In this document: positions 9,294 to 18,318 of the stretch, one piece after another
How the letters are laid out: each line of letters starts with the position of its first letter
How positions within the stretch are numbered: the first letter of the stretch is position 1
Assembly: GCF_011305995.1 (NCBI RefSeq)
Contig: NZ_CP049910.1
Location: 186,001-250,000 of the forward strand
Direction: 5' to 3'
DNA from: Diaphorobacter sp. HDW4A
GTDB lineage: Bacteria; Pseudomonadota; Gammaproteobacteria; Burkholderiales; Burkholderiaceae_C
DNA: 64,000 bases
Program-made: the position numbers and the translations under genes
The notes under the pieces: model-generated
What the model was told of the DNA's origin: nothing
The model's input: only the letters and a program-made list of their open reading frames with translations
The model's database searches: none

Positions 9294-11087
9294 ATGAGCA
9301 CGACAGCAGGCGCAACCGGAACGCCAATACGCAGCAAACATGAAGGTCCGCTGGACTGGCGCACGATCGTCAAGTGGCTGCGCAGGGAGGGCGTGATCGA
9401 TGCCGAGACGGCCGAGCGCACCATCGAGCGCTGTTCGCGTGCGGAGAGCGTGCAGCATCCGCTGGTGCGTCTGGGCAATGTGGGCATGGTGCGCTCCAGT
9501 GACGGCAAGCCGCTCGACACCTACATGCTTACCGAATACGTGGCGCAGCACAGTGACTTGCCGTATCTGCGCATTGACCCGCTCAAGGTCGATGTGGGCC
9601 GCGTGTCCGAGGCGATGAGCGTGAGCTACGCGGAGCGCCACAAGATACTGCCGGTGCAGGCCTCGAATCTCGAGATCACGGTGGCGACGGCGGAGCCATT
9701 CATCAGCGACTGGGTGGGCGAGGTCGAGCGCCAATCGCGCCGCAAGGTCAAGCGGGTGATGGCCAATCCCGAAGACATCAAGCGCTACACGGCTGAGTTC
9801 TTCGCGCTGGCCAAATCGGTCTGGCAGGCGCAGAAGGCCGGGGGCAACGCCGCCAGCGGCAACTTCGAGCAACTGGTGGAGCTGGGCAAGGCCAACAAGC
9901 AGCTCGACGCCAACGACCAGGGCGTGGTGCGCGTGGTGGACTGGCTCTGGCAATACGCCTTTGACCAGCGTGCCAGTGACATTCACTTGGAGCCGCGCCG
10001 CGAGCAGGGCGTGATCCGGTTCCGTATCGACGGTGTGCTACATGTGGTCTACCAGATGCCGATGAGCGTGCTCAACGCCATGGTCGCGCGCGTGAAGCTG
10101 CTCGGTCGCATGGACGTAGTCGAAAAGCGCCGTCCGCAGGACGGTCGCATCAAGACCCGCAACCCGAGCGGTGACGAAGTGGAAATGCGTCTGTCGACGC
10201 TGCCCACGGCATTTGGCGAAAAAATGGTGATGCGGATTTTCGACCCCGACAACACCGTCAAGGACCTGAGCGCGCTCGGTTTTCCGCCGCACGATGCGCA
10301 GCGCTGGGAGACGCTGGTGCGGCGCCCCCACGGCATCATTCTGGTGACCGGGCCCACGGGCTCGGGCAAGACGACGACGCTGTACTCCACGCTCAAACGC
10401 ATCGCAACGGAAGAGGTGAATGTGAGCACGGTCGAAGACCCGATCGAAATGATCGAGGCGTCTTTCAACCAGACGCAGGTGCAGTCGCAGCTCGACTTCA
10501 ACTTCGCCGAAGGCCTGCGCGCGCTGATGCGTCAGGACCCCGACATCATCATGGTCGGCGAAATCCGCGATCTGGAAACCGCTGAAATGGCGGTGCAGGC
10601 GGCGCTCACGGGGCACCTTGTCTTTTCGACACTGCACACCAACGATGCGCCGAGCGCCGTCTCGCGCTTGATGGAGCTGGGCGTGGCGCCTTATCTCATC
10701 AACGCGACCCTGCTCGGCGTGCTGGCTCAGCGACTGGTGCGCACGCTGTGCAAGGAGTGCAAGGCGCCGGACGAAGAGGCCTTGCCCGAAGCACTGGCGG
10801 AGGTCATCAAGCCCTGGAAGTTCAATGGCGAATACCGCGCCTACAAACCCGTGGGCTGCCTCGAATGCCGGATGACGGGCTTCCGTGGCCGGATGGGTCT
10901 GTATGAACTGCTGACTGTGAGTGAGGAGCTCAAGGATCAGGTCAATCAGTCTCCGTCCATCGACCGAATCCGGCGTCAGGGCGTAAAGGATGGCATGCGG
11001 CCGTTGCGGCTTGCGGGTGCAATGCGTGCGGCCGAGGGCGTGACGACGATGGAAGAGGTCATTGCGGCTACACCGCCTTTGGAGTGA
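9294..11087 (+). CDS. GspE/PilB-family secretion or pilus assembly ATPase
   Basis: A 597-residue hexameric traffic ATPase. The N-terminal part (to about residue 160) is an MshEN/GSPII_E_N-like domain. The C-terminal ATPase has Walker A GPTGSGKTTT (353-362), a Walker B region in QDPDIIMVGEIRD, the Asp-box VSTVEDPIE and a zinc site formed by Cys486/Cys489 and Cys522/Cys525. These proteins drive type II secretion or type IV pilus extension. No secretin, inner-membrane platform or pilin genes lie nearby, so the partner system must be encoded elsewhere. It follows the spermidine-synthase-like gene by 51 bases and ends before a strong terminator. Confidence 0.9.
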   Translation: MSTTAGATGTPIRSKHEGPLDWRTIVKWLRREGVIDAETAERTIERCSRAESVQHPLVRLGNVGMVRSSDGKPLDTYMLTEYVAQHSDLPYLRIDPLKVDVGRVSEAMSVSYAERHKILPVQASNLEITVATAEPFISDWVGEVERQSRRKVKRVMANPEDIKRYTAEFFALAKSVWQAQKAGGNAASGNFEQLVELGKANKQLDANDQGVVRVVDWLWQYAFDQRASDIHLEPRREQGVIRFRIDGVLHVVYQMPMSVLNAMVARVKLLGRMDVVEKRRPQDGRIKTRNPSGDEVEMRLSTLPTAFGEKMVMRIFDPDNTVKDLSALGFPPHDAQRWETLVRRPHGIILVTGPTGSGKTTTLYSTLKRIATEEVNVSTVEDPIEMIEASFNQTQVQSQLDFNFAEGLRALMRQDPDIIMVGEIRDLETAEMAVQAALTGHLVFSTLHTNDAPSAVSRLMELGVAPYLINATLLGVLAQRLVRTLCKECKAPDEEALPEALAEVIKPWKFNGEYRAYKPVGCLECRMTGFRGRMGLYELLTVSEELKDQVNQSPSIDRIRRQGVKDGMRPLRLAGAMRAAEGVTTMEEVIAATPPLE

Positions 11088-11118
11088 GTCCAGCGAGGCC
11101 GCGAAAGAATGCAATAAG

Positions 11119-11157
11119 AACGCCGTGTTGATAAAACCAACACGGCGTTTGTTTTTT
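11119..11157 (+). terminator. Rho-independent terminator after the GspE-family gene
   Basis: A perfect 12-bp stem (AACGCCGTGTTG at 11119-11130 with CAACACGGCGTT at 11138-11149), a 7-base loop and a T-rich run to 11157. It ends the transcript that includes the ATPase gene. Confidence 0.9.
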
Positions 11158-11430
11158 CGCAATCGACTCTTTCGCAAATCCGAGCGCAGACCCGCCGAAT
11201 CTGCGGTTCGCAAAGGTTTGAGTGATTCGTCAACGTACTTGTCGATGTCGCCCTCCTTCGAGTGAGATCTGCGTGTTATTACGTAGCTTATTTCAAGAGG
11301 CAACACGCTCGCAAGCCGCTTGTCTCTTAGGGAAAACTTGTATCTGGCTGTAGGTGGAATCCACATCGATTTGGACTGACACGCAACTGACAATCCGCGG
11401 GTCGTTATCCTTTTCTCGGGAGACTTGTTT
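11158..11430 (+). promoter_or_regulatory. Leader and promoter region of tctBA
   Basis: Non-coding stretch of about 270 bases between a terminator and tctB. It must hold the tctBA promoter because the preceding transcript is terminated, but I cannot name a convincing -35/-10 pair. Only the ribosome-binding site CGGGAGA at 11417-11423, 7 bases before the GTG start of tctB, is clear. No gene, no riboswitch and no remnant of a tctC gene is recognisable. Confidence 0.4.
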
Positions 11431-11919
11431 GTGAAAATAAAGAGTCAGAAAGATTTCTTTGCCGGCCTGATGTTCCTGGCCGTAGGTGTTGCGTTCGCAT
11501 GGGGCGCGACCACTTACAGCGTGGGATCGGGTGCCCGTATGGGCCCGGGCTATTTCCCCTTGTTGCTGGGTATTTTGCTGGCCATCATCGGTGGCGCCGT
11601 CATGTTCAAGTCCACGGTTGTGGAAACTGAAGGCGGCGACAAGGTCGGCAAGTGGGCCTGGAAGCAGATCGTCTTCATCATCGGCGCCAACCTGCTGTTC
11701 GGTATCCTGCTCGCAGGTCTGCCGTCCTTTGGTGTGCCGGCGATGGGGCTGATCGTTGCCATCTACGGTCTGGTGTTCGTCTCCAGTTTGGCTGGCAGCA
11801 CCTTCAATTTCAAGGAAGTGTTCCTTCTTGCAACGGTGCTGGCTGCTGGCAGCTATGTGGCGTTCGTGTGGGCGCTCAACCTGCAATTCCCTGTGTGGCC
11901 TAGCTTCATCGCAGGTTGA
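11431..11919 (+). CDS. tctB: Tripartite tricarboxylate transporter small membrane subunit TctB
   Basis: The 162-residue small membrane component of a tripartite tricarboxylate transporter, with about four hydrophobic segments and the typical opening SQKDFFAGLMFLAVGVAF. A GTG start at 11431 with GGGAG upstream is preferred; a TTG two codons earlier is unlikely. It is followed 16 bases later by tctA. The usual periplasmic binding protein gene (tctC) is missing from the operon, so substrate specificity must come from one of the orphan Bug proteins, several of which are encoded elsewhere in this window. Confidence 0.9.
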   Translation: MKIKSQKDFFAGLMFLAVGVAFAWGATTYSVGSGARMGPGYFPLLLGILLAIIGGAVMFKSTVVETEGGDKVGKWAWKQIVFIIGANLLFGILLAGLPSFGVPAMGLIVAIYGLVFVSSLAGSTFNFKEVFLLATVLAAGSYVAFVWALNLQFPVWPSFIAG

Positions 11920-11935
11920 TTGGAGACACTAGAAC

Positions 11936-13447
11936 ATGGACCTGATACATAACTTGTCGACGGGCTTCGGCGTCGCATTCACTTTCCAGAACCTGATCTA
12001 CTGCTTCATCGGCTGTTTGCTCGGTACTCTGATCGGCGTGCTGCCAGGCGTGGGCCCCGTGGCCACTATCGCCATGCTGCTGCCTGCAACTTACGCGCTG
12101 CCACCCGTGGCTGCGCTGATCATGCTGGCCGGTATTTACTACGGCGCGCAATACGGTGGTTCGACCACTGCCATTCTGGTGAATCTGCCAGGCGAATCGT
12201 CTTCCGTGGTGACCGTGATCGACGGCTACCAGATGGCCCGAAAAGGGCGAGCGGGGCCCGCACTGGCAGCCGCTGGTCTGGGCTCGTTCTTCGCCGGTTG
12301 CGTGGGTACGTTGATTCTGGCAGCCTTCGCTCCTCCGCTGACCGAAGTGGCCTTCAAGTTCGGCCCTGCTGAATACTTCTCGCTGATGGTGCTGGGTCTG
12401 ATCGGCGCCGTGGTGCTGGCTTCGGGCTCGCTGCTCAAGGCGGTTGGCATGATCGTTCTGGGCCTGCTGCTGGGTCTGGTCGGTACCGACGTGAACTCCG
12501 GTGTGGCACGTTACTCCTTCGACATTCCTGAACTGACCGACGGCATCAACTTTGTCGTGATTGCGATGGGTGTGTTCGGTTACGGTGAAATCATTGCCAA
12601 CCTGTCCAAGTCGGACGACGAACGCGAAGTGTTCACCGCCAAGGTGGAGGGTCTGTTCCCGACCAAGGAAGACTTCAAGCGCATGCTGCCTGCGGTGATC
12701 CGTGGTACGGCTCTGGGTTCTGCTCTGGGTATCCTGCCTGGTGGCGGCGCGCTGCTGGCGGCTTTTGCTGCCTACACGGTGGAAAAGAAGACCAAGCTCA
12801 AGCCCGGTGAAGTTCCGTTCGGCCAAGGCAATATCCGCGGTGTGGCTTCGCCTGAATCCGCCAACAACGCCGGTTCGCAGACTTCGTTCATTCCTTTGCT
12901 GACACTCGGCATTCCGCCCAACGCCGTGATGGCGCTGATGGTTGGTGCGATGACGATCCACAACATCCAGCCTGGTCCTCAGGTGATGACCAGCAACCCG
13001 GAACTGTTCTGGGGCCTGATCGCTTCGATGTGGATCGGCAACGCGATGCTGATCATTCTGAACCTGCCGCTGATCGGTATCTGGATCAAGCTGCTGACCG
13101 TGCCTTACCGCTGGCTGTTCCCGTCCATCGTGCTGTTCTGCGCGATCGGCGTGTACTCCACCAACAACAACACGTTTGACGTGTGGCTTGTGGGTCTGTT
13201 CGGTTTCATCGGCTACATGTTCTACAAGCTGGGCGTGGAACCTGCGCCTCTGCTGCTGGGTTACATCCTGGGCCCGATGATGGAAGAAAACCTGCGCCGT
13301 GCGCTGCTGCTGTCGCGTGGTGACTGGAGCGTGTTCGTGACACGTCCGATCTCCGCCGGCCTGCTGGCTGCCGCTTTGCTGCTGCTGATCATTGTGCTGT
13401 TGCCGGCCGTGAGCAAGAAGCGTGAGGAAGCCTTCGTGGAAGACTGA
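11936..13447 (+). CDS. tctA: Tripartite tricarboxylate transporter large permease subunit TctA
   Basis: The 503-residue large permease of a TctCBA-type secondary carboxylate transporter, with about 12 hydrophobic segments. Two glycine/proline-rich repeats mark the family: LIGVLPGVGPVATIAMLLP near residue 40 and ALGILPGGGALLAAFAAY near residue 265. GGAG precedes the ATG. Together with TctB and a Bug-type periplasmic receptor it imports carboxylates such as citrate by ion coupling. It ends in a strong terminator, so the operon has only two genes. No TctDE-type sensor and regulator is adjacent. Confidence 0.95.
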   Translation: MDLIHNLSTGFGVAFTFQNLIYCFIGCLLGTLIGVLPGVGPVATIAMLLPATYALPPVAALIMLAGIYYGAQYGGSTTAILVNLPGESSSVVTVIDGYQMARKGRAGPALAAAGLGSFFAGCVGTLILAAFAPPLTEVAFKFGPAEYFSLMVLGLIGAVVLASGSLLKAVGMIVLGLLLGLVGTDVNSGVARYSFDIPELTDGINFVVIAMGVFGYGEIIANLSKSDDEREVFTAKVEGLFPTKEDFKRMLPAVIRGTALGSALGILPGGGALLAAFAAYTVEKKTKLKPGEVPFGQGNIRGVASPESANNAGSQTSFIPLLTLGIPPNAVMALMVGAMTIHNIQPGPQVMTSNPELFWGLIASMWIGNAMLIILNLPLIGIWIKLLTVPYRWLFPSIVLFCAIGVYSTNNNTFDVWLVGLFGFIGYMFYKLGVEPAPLLLGYILGPMMEENLRRALLLSRGDWSVFVTRPISAGLLAAALLLLIIVLLPAVSKKREEAFVED

Positions 13448-13476
13448 TGGAGTGATTACGCGATCTCTCCCTTGAA

Positions 13477-13505
13477 AACCCCGGTCGCAAGACCGGGGTT
13501 TTTTC
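13477..13505 (+). terminator. Rho-independent terminator of the tctBA operon
   Basis: A 10-bp perfect stem (AACCCCGGTC at 13477-13486 and GACCGGGGTT at 13491-13500) around a GCAA tetraloop, followed by a T run. Confidence 0.93.
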
Positions 13506-13572
13506 TTGCTTGTCTCGTTTGTCTTGTTTGTTTTACGCTGCCTTTAGCAGCGACTAGTTATCCGTGCGGGGG

Positions 13573-13666
13573 CGCCGAGAAATGCTTTCATGCGTTGTTG
13601 CGCCTTCTTGCCGTACGGAAGTACTGTCTTCGTCGGCGACGCCTAGCCTGAAAGCATTTCTCGGCG
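13573..13666. repeat. Inverted-repeat element with 18-bp perfect arms in a 300-bp gene-free gap
   Basis: CGCCGAGAAATGCTTTCA (13573-13590) returns as its exact reverse complement at 13649-13666, enclosing 58 bases that include CCGTACGGAAGTACTGTCTT and GTCGGCGACGCC. No protein-coding potential is apparent. The layout resembles a REP/BIME-like or small non-autonomous element, and I have the impression that similar blocks occur between genes in Comamonadaceae, but no second copy was noticed in this window. It sits between the tctBA terminator and the DMT-exporter gene. The rest of the gap (13506-13808) shows nothing else recognisable. Confidence 0.75.
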
Positions 13667-13808
13667 TTTGGGTGCTTGATCGGGGTGCTTTGAATGCGTC
13701 TTTGGCCCGCTACGATGGGGATCCGAAGACATTCAAATTGTGCTGTTCTGGTTCACGATGGCTGGGTTGTCGCTCTGCGGACGGGGCGTTCATGTCTGGG
13801 CACTCATA

Positions 13809-14774
13809 ATGGGTTGCAACCCAGCTATTACTTTTTCCGTGACTTCCGTTTCTTCCTCCTCTCATTCCGCCGCGCCCGCCAAAGGCCTGGCCGTTGGCAT
13901 TGCGCTGGGCATGGTGGGCGCGATTGCGTTCAGTGGCAAGGCCATCATCGTCAAACTGGCTTATCGGCATGGGGTGGATGCGGTCACCCTGATCATGTTC
14001 CGGATGCTGTTTGCGTTGCCGTTCTTCGTGGTGATGGCGGCGTGGGCGAGCCGGGGCAAACCGCAGCTTATGCGGCGGGACTGGCTTGGGGTCATCGGGC
14101 TGGGCGTGTCAGGCTACTACCTTGCGAGTTTTCTGGACTTTGCGGGGCTGGCCTATATCACGGCGGGGCTGGAGCGGCTGATTCTGTATCTCACGCCGAC
14201 GCTGGTGGTTGTGCTCAGTTGGTTTCTCTACCGGCGCAGCATCACCAAGGTGCAGGCCTTCGGCATGTTCATCAGCTATGTGGGCGTGCTTGCGGTGTTC
14301 GGGCAGGAGGTGAAGGTCTCGGGCAGCAGTGTGGTCTGGGGTGTATTCCTCGTGTTCCTTTCGGCCATCAGCTATGCGATCTATCTGGTGTACAGCGGGG
14401 AGATGGTGCGACGGATCGGGTCGCTTCGGTTGGTGGGGCTGGCGACTTCGGTGGCCTGCATCTGCTGCATTCTTCAGTTTCTGTTGCTCAGGCCCATGTC
14501 GGCAGCGTTTGCCGTGGCGCCGCAAGTGATCTGGCTGTCGGTGCTCAACGCAGTGCTCTGCACGGTGGTGCCAGTGCTGCTCACGATGATGGCGATCGAG
14601 CGCATCGGCTCGGCGATGGTGTCGCAGATGGGCCTGATCGGGCCGCTGTCGACGGTGCTTATGGGCGTGTGGTTGCTCGACGAACCGTTCACCACCGGTA
14701 TTGCGCTGGGTACGGTGCTGGTGATTGCCGGGATATTTGTTTTCACACGCGCAGGTGTGCGTGGCAGCGGCTAG
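13809..14774 (+). CDS. DMT-superfamily (EamA) membrane transporter
   Basis: A 321-residue polytopic protein with about ten hydrophobic segments arranged as two EamA repeats. The first begins GLAVGIALGMVGAIAFSGKA, and the second half carries the typical MMAIERIGSAMVSQMGLIGP and a terminal WLLDEPFTTGIALGTVLVIAG. These carriers usually export amino acids or other small metabolites; the substrate cannot be read from sequence. The frame is open further upstream to 13740, but that part lacks hydrophobic family sequence, and a GTG near 13839 (VTSVSSSS) is also possible. A short-chain dehydrogenase-like gene follows 31 bases later on the same strand. Confidence 0.85.
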   Translation: MGCNPAITFSVTSVSSSSHSAAPAKGLAVGIALGMVGAIAFSGKAIIVKLAYRHGVDAVTLIMFRMLFALPFFVVMAAWASRGKPQLMRRDWLGVIGLGVSGYYLASFLDFAGLAYITAGLERLILYLTPTLVVVLSWFLYRRSITKVQAFGMFISYVGVLAVFGQEVKVSGSSVVWGVFLVFLSAISYAIYLVYSGEMVRRIGSLRLVGLATSVACICCILQFLLLRPMSAAFAVAPQVIWLSVLNAVLCTVVPVLLTMMAIERIGSAMVSQMGLIGPLSTVLMGVWLLDEPFTTGIALGTVLVIAGIFVFTRAGVRGSG

Positions 14775-14805
14775 TATTCCGCTGGAATCATCAGGAGAAA
14801 TCAAC

Positions 14806-15606
14806 ATGGATCTGGGTATTGCAGGGCGCTTCGCGCTGGTGTCGGGAGCGAGCAAGGGGCTTGGCTTTGGCTGCGCCGACGCGCTGGTGGCCGAAGGCGT
14901 GAACGTGGTTGTCGTGGCACGCACGGCAGATGCCATCGAGGCGGCGGCCGAGCGGCTGCGCACGCGCGCCATGCATGGCGTGAGGGTGATCGCCGTGGCT
15001 GCGGACATCACCACGCAGGCTGGCCGCGATGCCGCGTTTTCCGCCGTCGGTGGCCCGGGCGTAGATTTCGATATCGTCGTGACCAACGCGGGCGGCCCGC
15101 CGACCGGTGACTTCCGCAGCTGGGATCGCGACGCGTGGATCAAGGCGGTGGACGCCAATATGCTCACGCCCATCGAGATGATCAAGACCACCGTGGACGG
15201 CATGGCGGCGCGCGGCTTCGGGCGCATCGTCAACATCACCTCCAGCGCGGTGAAGGCGCCCATCGACATTCTGGGCCTGTCCAATGGCGCGCGCAGCGGC
15301 CTGACGGGCTTTGTGGCGGGTCTGGCGCGCAGCCCCATTGCGGGCAAGGGCGTGACGATCAACAACCTGCTGCCAGGCAAGTTCGACACCGACCGTCTCG
15401 CCTCCACGATCAACGCTGCCGCGCAGAAGACCGGCAAGTCGCAGGACGAGGCGCGCGCGATGGCGTCCGCGCAGGTGCCCGCCAAGCGCTTCGGCACGCC
15501 CGAGGAGTTCGGCGCGATCTGCGCGTTTCTGTGCAGCGCGCATGGGGGCTACATCACGGGCCAGAACATCCTGGCTGATGGCGGCCTGTACCCGGGCACG
15601 TTCTGA
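14806..15606 (+). CDS. SDR-fold protein lacking the catalytic Tyr-xxx-Lys
   Basis: A 266-residue short-chain dehydrogenase/reductase family protein. The cofactor loop GASKGLG (residues 14-20), the NAG segment TNAGGPP (94-99), the C-terminal PGKFDTDRLA block and the terminal GQNILADGGLYPG are intact. At the active site, however, the expected Tyr-xxx-Lys after the ITSS strand is replaced by Ser159-Asn-Gly-Ala-Arg163. The cofactor can probably still bind, but classical SDR chemistry would be lost or altered. AGGAGA precedes the ATG at 14806. A conserved FabG-like subgroup with LSNGAR in this place exists to my knowledge, so this is probably a real subfamily and not decay. Confidence 0.82.
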   Translation: MDLGIAGRFALVSGASKGLGFGCADALVAEGVNVVVVARTADAIEAAAERLRTRAMHGVRVIAVAADITTQAGRDAAFSAVGGPGVDFDIVVTNAGGPPTGDFRSWDRDAWIKAVDANMLTPIEMIKTTVDGMAARGFGRIVNITSSAVKAPIDILGLSNGARSGLTGFVAGLARSPIAGKGVTINNLLPGKFDTDRLASTINAAAQKTGKSQDEARAMASAQVPAKRFGTPEEFGAICAFLCSAHGGYITGQNILADGGLYPGTF

Positions 15607-15631
15607 TCTCCACCGGATCAATGCGCCTTGA

Positions 15632-15660
15632 AAAACGCCCGAACATGTGTCGGGCGTTTT
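15632..15660. terminator. Bidirectional Rho-independent terminator between convergent genes
   Basis: An 11-bp perfect stem (AAAACGCCCGA at 15632-15642 with TCGGGCGTTTT at 15650-15660). The A run on one side and T run on the other let it serve both the SDR-like gene and the convergent membrane-protein gene. Confidence 0.9.
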
Positions 15661-15671
15661 GCTTCTGAAAC

Positions 15672-16484
15672 TCAGTCGACGAACTCGGTGTTCTGTGTCG
15701 CTGGCCGTTCCGGTGGCTCGAAGTTGTCGCGGAAGGTGAAGACGATGGAGGTGAAGAACATCGAGGCCAGCACCAGCGCGGAGGCAATCATCATGGCGGC
15801 AACGATGGCGTTGCCGAGGCCAGCGACGGCCAGCAGCGTGACCACGAGGCTCACCACGATGCCTGCGCCGATGAACACGCCGAACCACACGATGCTGAAG
15901 ATGGTGAACGCACCGATGTTGCGGGCGCAGGCCACCGCGCTGAAGAACAGTGCCTTCACAGGTGGCACGTTATGCCAGTGAACCAAGCCGGGGGCATGCC
16001 AGAACAGCATGGACAGCGGCACGTACAGCCCCATCACGATCCAGGTGGCAATGACGAAGCCGCCACTTGTCGCGACCTCCTGCGTGAGCGGCTCGATGCC
16101 GAAATACACACGCGCGAACTGACCACCATCTGCGATGGATGCCAGGCCGATGATCACCAAGAAGAGCAGTGCGTAGATGCCGCCCAGCACGGCGAGCGCG
16201 GCCAGGCGCTGGCGGCCGGTGCGAAAGGCGTGGAGGATGAGCGCGGGCGTGGGGATGCGGCCGAGGCTGGTTTCGGCCGCCGCCTCCATCATCACCAGCG
16301 TGGCTGCGGGTAAAAGCGCGAGCGCGATGGCTGGGCCGATCAGGGGCAGCACGGACAGCAGTGACATCGCCGCCGTGGTCGTGAAGAACAACAGGGTAAG
16401 CGCCAGCGGCTGGCGCCAGAAGACGCGGATGCCCTGACGAACCCAATCAACGCCAGTGCGAGCCGGAACAATATGCAGTTTCAT
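15672..16484 (-). CDS. BPSS1780-family polytopic membrane protein
   Basis: A 270-residue inner-membrane protein with about six hydrophobic segments. The N-terminus MKLHIVPARTGVDWVRQGIR followed by FWRQPLAL matches the betaproteobacterial BPSS1780 family, whose function is unknown. It lies 231 bases downstream of thrB on the same strand, an order I recognise from other Burkholderiales near polA. The 231-base spacer (16485-16715) shows no gene. An operon with thrB is likely but the spacer could hold its own promoter. Confidence 0.8.
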   Translation of the reverse strand: MKLHIVPARTGVDWVRQGIRVFWRQPLALTLLFFTTTAAMSLLSVLPLIGPAIALALLPAATLVMMEAAAETSLGRIPTPALILHAFRTGRQRLAALAVLGGIYALLFLVIIGLASIADGGQFARVYFGIEPLTQEVATSGGFVIATWIVMGLYVPLSMLFWHAPGLVHWHNVPPVKALFFSAVACARNIGAFTIFSIVWFGVFIGAGIVVSLVVTLLAVAGLGNAIVAAMMIASALVLASMFFTSIVFTFRDNFEPPERPATQNTEFVD

Positions 16485-16715
16485 GGGAAGACGTGGATGT
16501 GTGCGTGCATCTGGGCCATGTCATGACGGTGGCTCGGGGTCGCCGGAGGAACGTTGGCGACCAGTGGGCACGTTCAGGCAGGGACTGTACCCCAAGTCGC
16601 CACGCCCCGTGGCAATTCAGGGCTATGGTGGATTTCTTGCCTCAGGTGCCAAGCGCTTCAGGGGCGAATGAAACTGGCACGGTCCAGGCGAGGGCGCGAA
16701 GCGACTCAGGGGGTG

Positions 16716-17666
16716 TCACGGAACGATCGGATGGGCGATGCGCTCGCGCAGCACGCGCTCGAAATGTGTGGGGTCGTGCGGCTTGAGCATCGAGGCCTCG
16801 CGCGGCAAGTAGAAGTCCCACAGACGCGAGATCCAGAAGCGCAGCGCTCCCGCACGCAGCATCGCGGGCAGCAGTGTGCGCTCGGCGGCGGTGAGTGGGC
16901 GCACGGTCTGGTAGGCGTCGAGCATGGCCTTTGCGCGCACGGCATCGTGCACGCCGGTGGGCAGGTCGATGCACCAGTCGTTCAGGCAGACGGAGAGGTC
17001 GAACAGCCAAGTGTCCACGCCCGCGAAGTAGAAGTCGAAGAAGCCGGTGAGTTCCTCGCCGTCAAACATCACGTTGTCGCGGAACAGGTCGGCATGCACC
17101 GGGCCGCGCGGCAGGGCGGCGTATTCCGACGATTGGGCGATGTGGTTCTGGTAGGCCAGCTCGGACTGCAGCAGCACCTTTTGCGCATCGCCGATGTGGG
17201 GCAGAACCACCGGCACGGTCTCATTCCACCAGGGCAGGCTGCGCAGATTGGGTTGGATGCGATCGTAGTCGCGGCCTGCCAGATGCATGCGCGCAAGCGT
17301 CGCGCCCACGGCGGCGCAATGCACGGCCTCGGGCGCGAGCTGGCTTTTGCCGCGCAGCTTGTTGACCACGGCGGCGGGCTTGCCCGCCACGCTGTGCAGG
17401 ATGTCGCCGCTCTTGTTGGCCGCAGGATCGGGCACCGGAACGCCGCCGTGCGCCAGATGCTTCATCAGGTGCAGGTAGAACGGCAGTTGTTCGGCGGTAA
17501 GGCGCTCGAACAGCGTGAGCACGTATTCGCCCTGATCCGAGGTGAGAAAGTAGTTGGTGTTTTCGATGCCGCCTTCGATGCCGCGCAGCTCCTTCAACGT
17601 GCCCAGTTGCAACCGGCGCAGCAGTTCGCGCGCCTCTTTGTTGGAGACTTCGGTGAAGACGGCCAT
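16716..17666 (-). CDS. thrB: Homoserine kinase, ThrB type II (APH-fold)
   Basis: A 316-residue homoserine kinase of the aminoglycoside-phosphotransferase fold, the form found in pseudomonads and Burkholderiales. It phosphorylates L-homoserine to O-phosphohomoserine in threonine synthesis. Evidence: the family N-terminus [16 protein letters not shown], the [10 protein letters not shown] nucleotide-loop segment, the catalytic loop [14 protein letters not shown] and the metal-binding [17 protein letters not shown]. Length is typical. It is divergent from neither neighbour: the DUF2782-like gene upstream is on the same strand 150 bases away. Confidence 0.93.
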   Translation of the reverse strand: MAVFTEVSNKEARELLRRLQLGTLKELRGIEGGIENTNYFLTSDQGEYVLTLFERLTAEQLPFYLHLMKHLAHGGVPVPDPAANKSGDILHSVAGKPAAVVNKLRGKSQLAPEAVHCAAVGATLARMHLAGRDYDRIQPNLRSLPWWNETVPVVLPHIGDAQKVLLQSELAYQNHIAQSSEYAALPRGPVHADLFRDNVMFDGEELTGFFDFYFAGVDTWLFDLSVCLNDWCIDLPTGVHDAVRAKAMLDAYQTVRPLTAAERTLLPAMLRAGALRFWISRLWDFYLPREASMLKPHDPTHFERVLRERIAHPIVP

Positions 17667-17816
17667 GGATCAGCAGGAATACAAATGGGATGAAGAAACC
17701 GCGAGGCTGGAACGTTGGGCCCGAAGGCCCGCCTGCATCGCGCAAAACCCGCTATTGTGCAGGCAGTCGGTCAAATCTGACTGCCGGGCAACGGTATTTG
17801 TCGTTCTGAAGCGGAA

Positions 17817-18206
17817 TCAAAACTTGCGGAGCGTCCAGACGCGGGGCGCCTGGAACGAGTCGGCACCGGCCTTGCTCGGGCCTGCGTCGCGCACGCCGTT
17901 ATTGGGAGTCACCTCGTATTCGGGGATGCCGCCTTCGGCGGACTTAGGCTTGACCGTGATGCTCTTGGTCTGACCGCCCACGCGCAGTTCGTCAACGCGG
18001 CTGCCGCCGTCTTCAACCGTGATGCGCTCGATGCGCTGGTTCTTGCGGCCTTCCGCCTGTTGCTCTTGCGCCTCCTGTTTGGAGAGCAGCTCCACCTGCT
18101 CAGGGGTGAGCTGGGCGGGGGCCGCAGACGGGGGCTGGGCAAGGACGGAACCGCTGGCCAGAATGGTCAGCAGCAGGGCGATGGAGGTAACTTTGGCGGC
18201 GCGCAT
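17817..18206 (-). CDS. Small secreted DUF2782-like protein
   Basis: A 129-residue exported protein. The chosen start (MRAAKVTSIALLLTILASGS) gives a clean signal peptide cleaved near VLAQ. The mature part is charged and glutamine-rich, then carries IERITVEDGGSRVDELRVGG, SITVKPKS, YEV and a terminal PRVWTLRKF, which resembles the DUF2782 pattern. The position between thrB and polA is where DUF2782 genes sit in other Burkholderiales. The open frame continues upstream to 18332, into the polA start, but that part is not homologous. Function unknown. It is divergent from polA, with about 110 bases between the starts. Confidence 0.75.
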   Translation of the reverse strand: MRAAKVTSIALLLTILASGSVLAQPPSAAPAQLTPEQVELLSKQEAQEQQAEGRKNQRIERITVEDGGSRVDELRVGGQTKSITVKPKSAEGGIPEYEVTPNNGVRDAGPSKAGADSFQAPRVWTLRKF

Positions 18207-18318
18207 GGGTGCAATTGTAGAGCGCTCACTCACCGATTTGTCATTTTTTGTGCCGCTGTGGCTGTGCAGGCTCAACCCGGCCCAGCATCGGACAGCCTCA
18301 GCGCGGCACAATGGCGGC

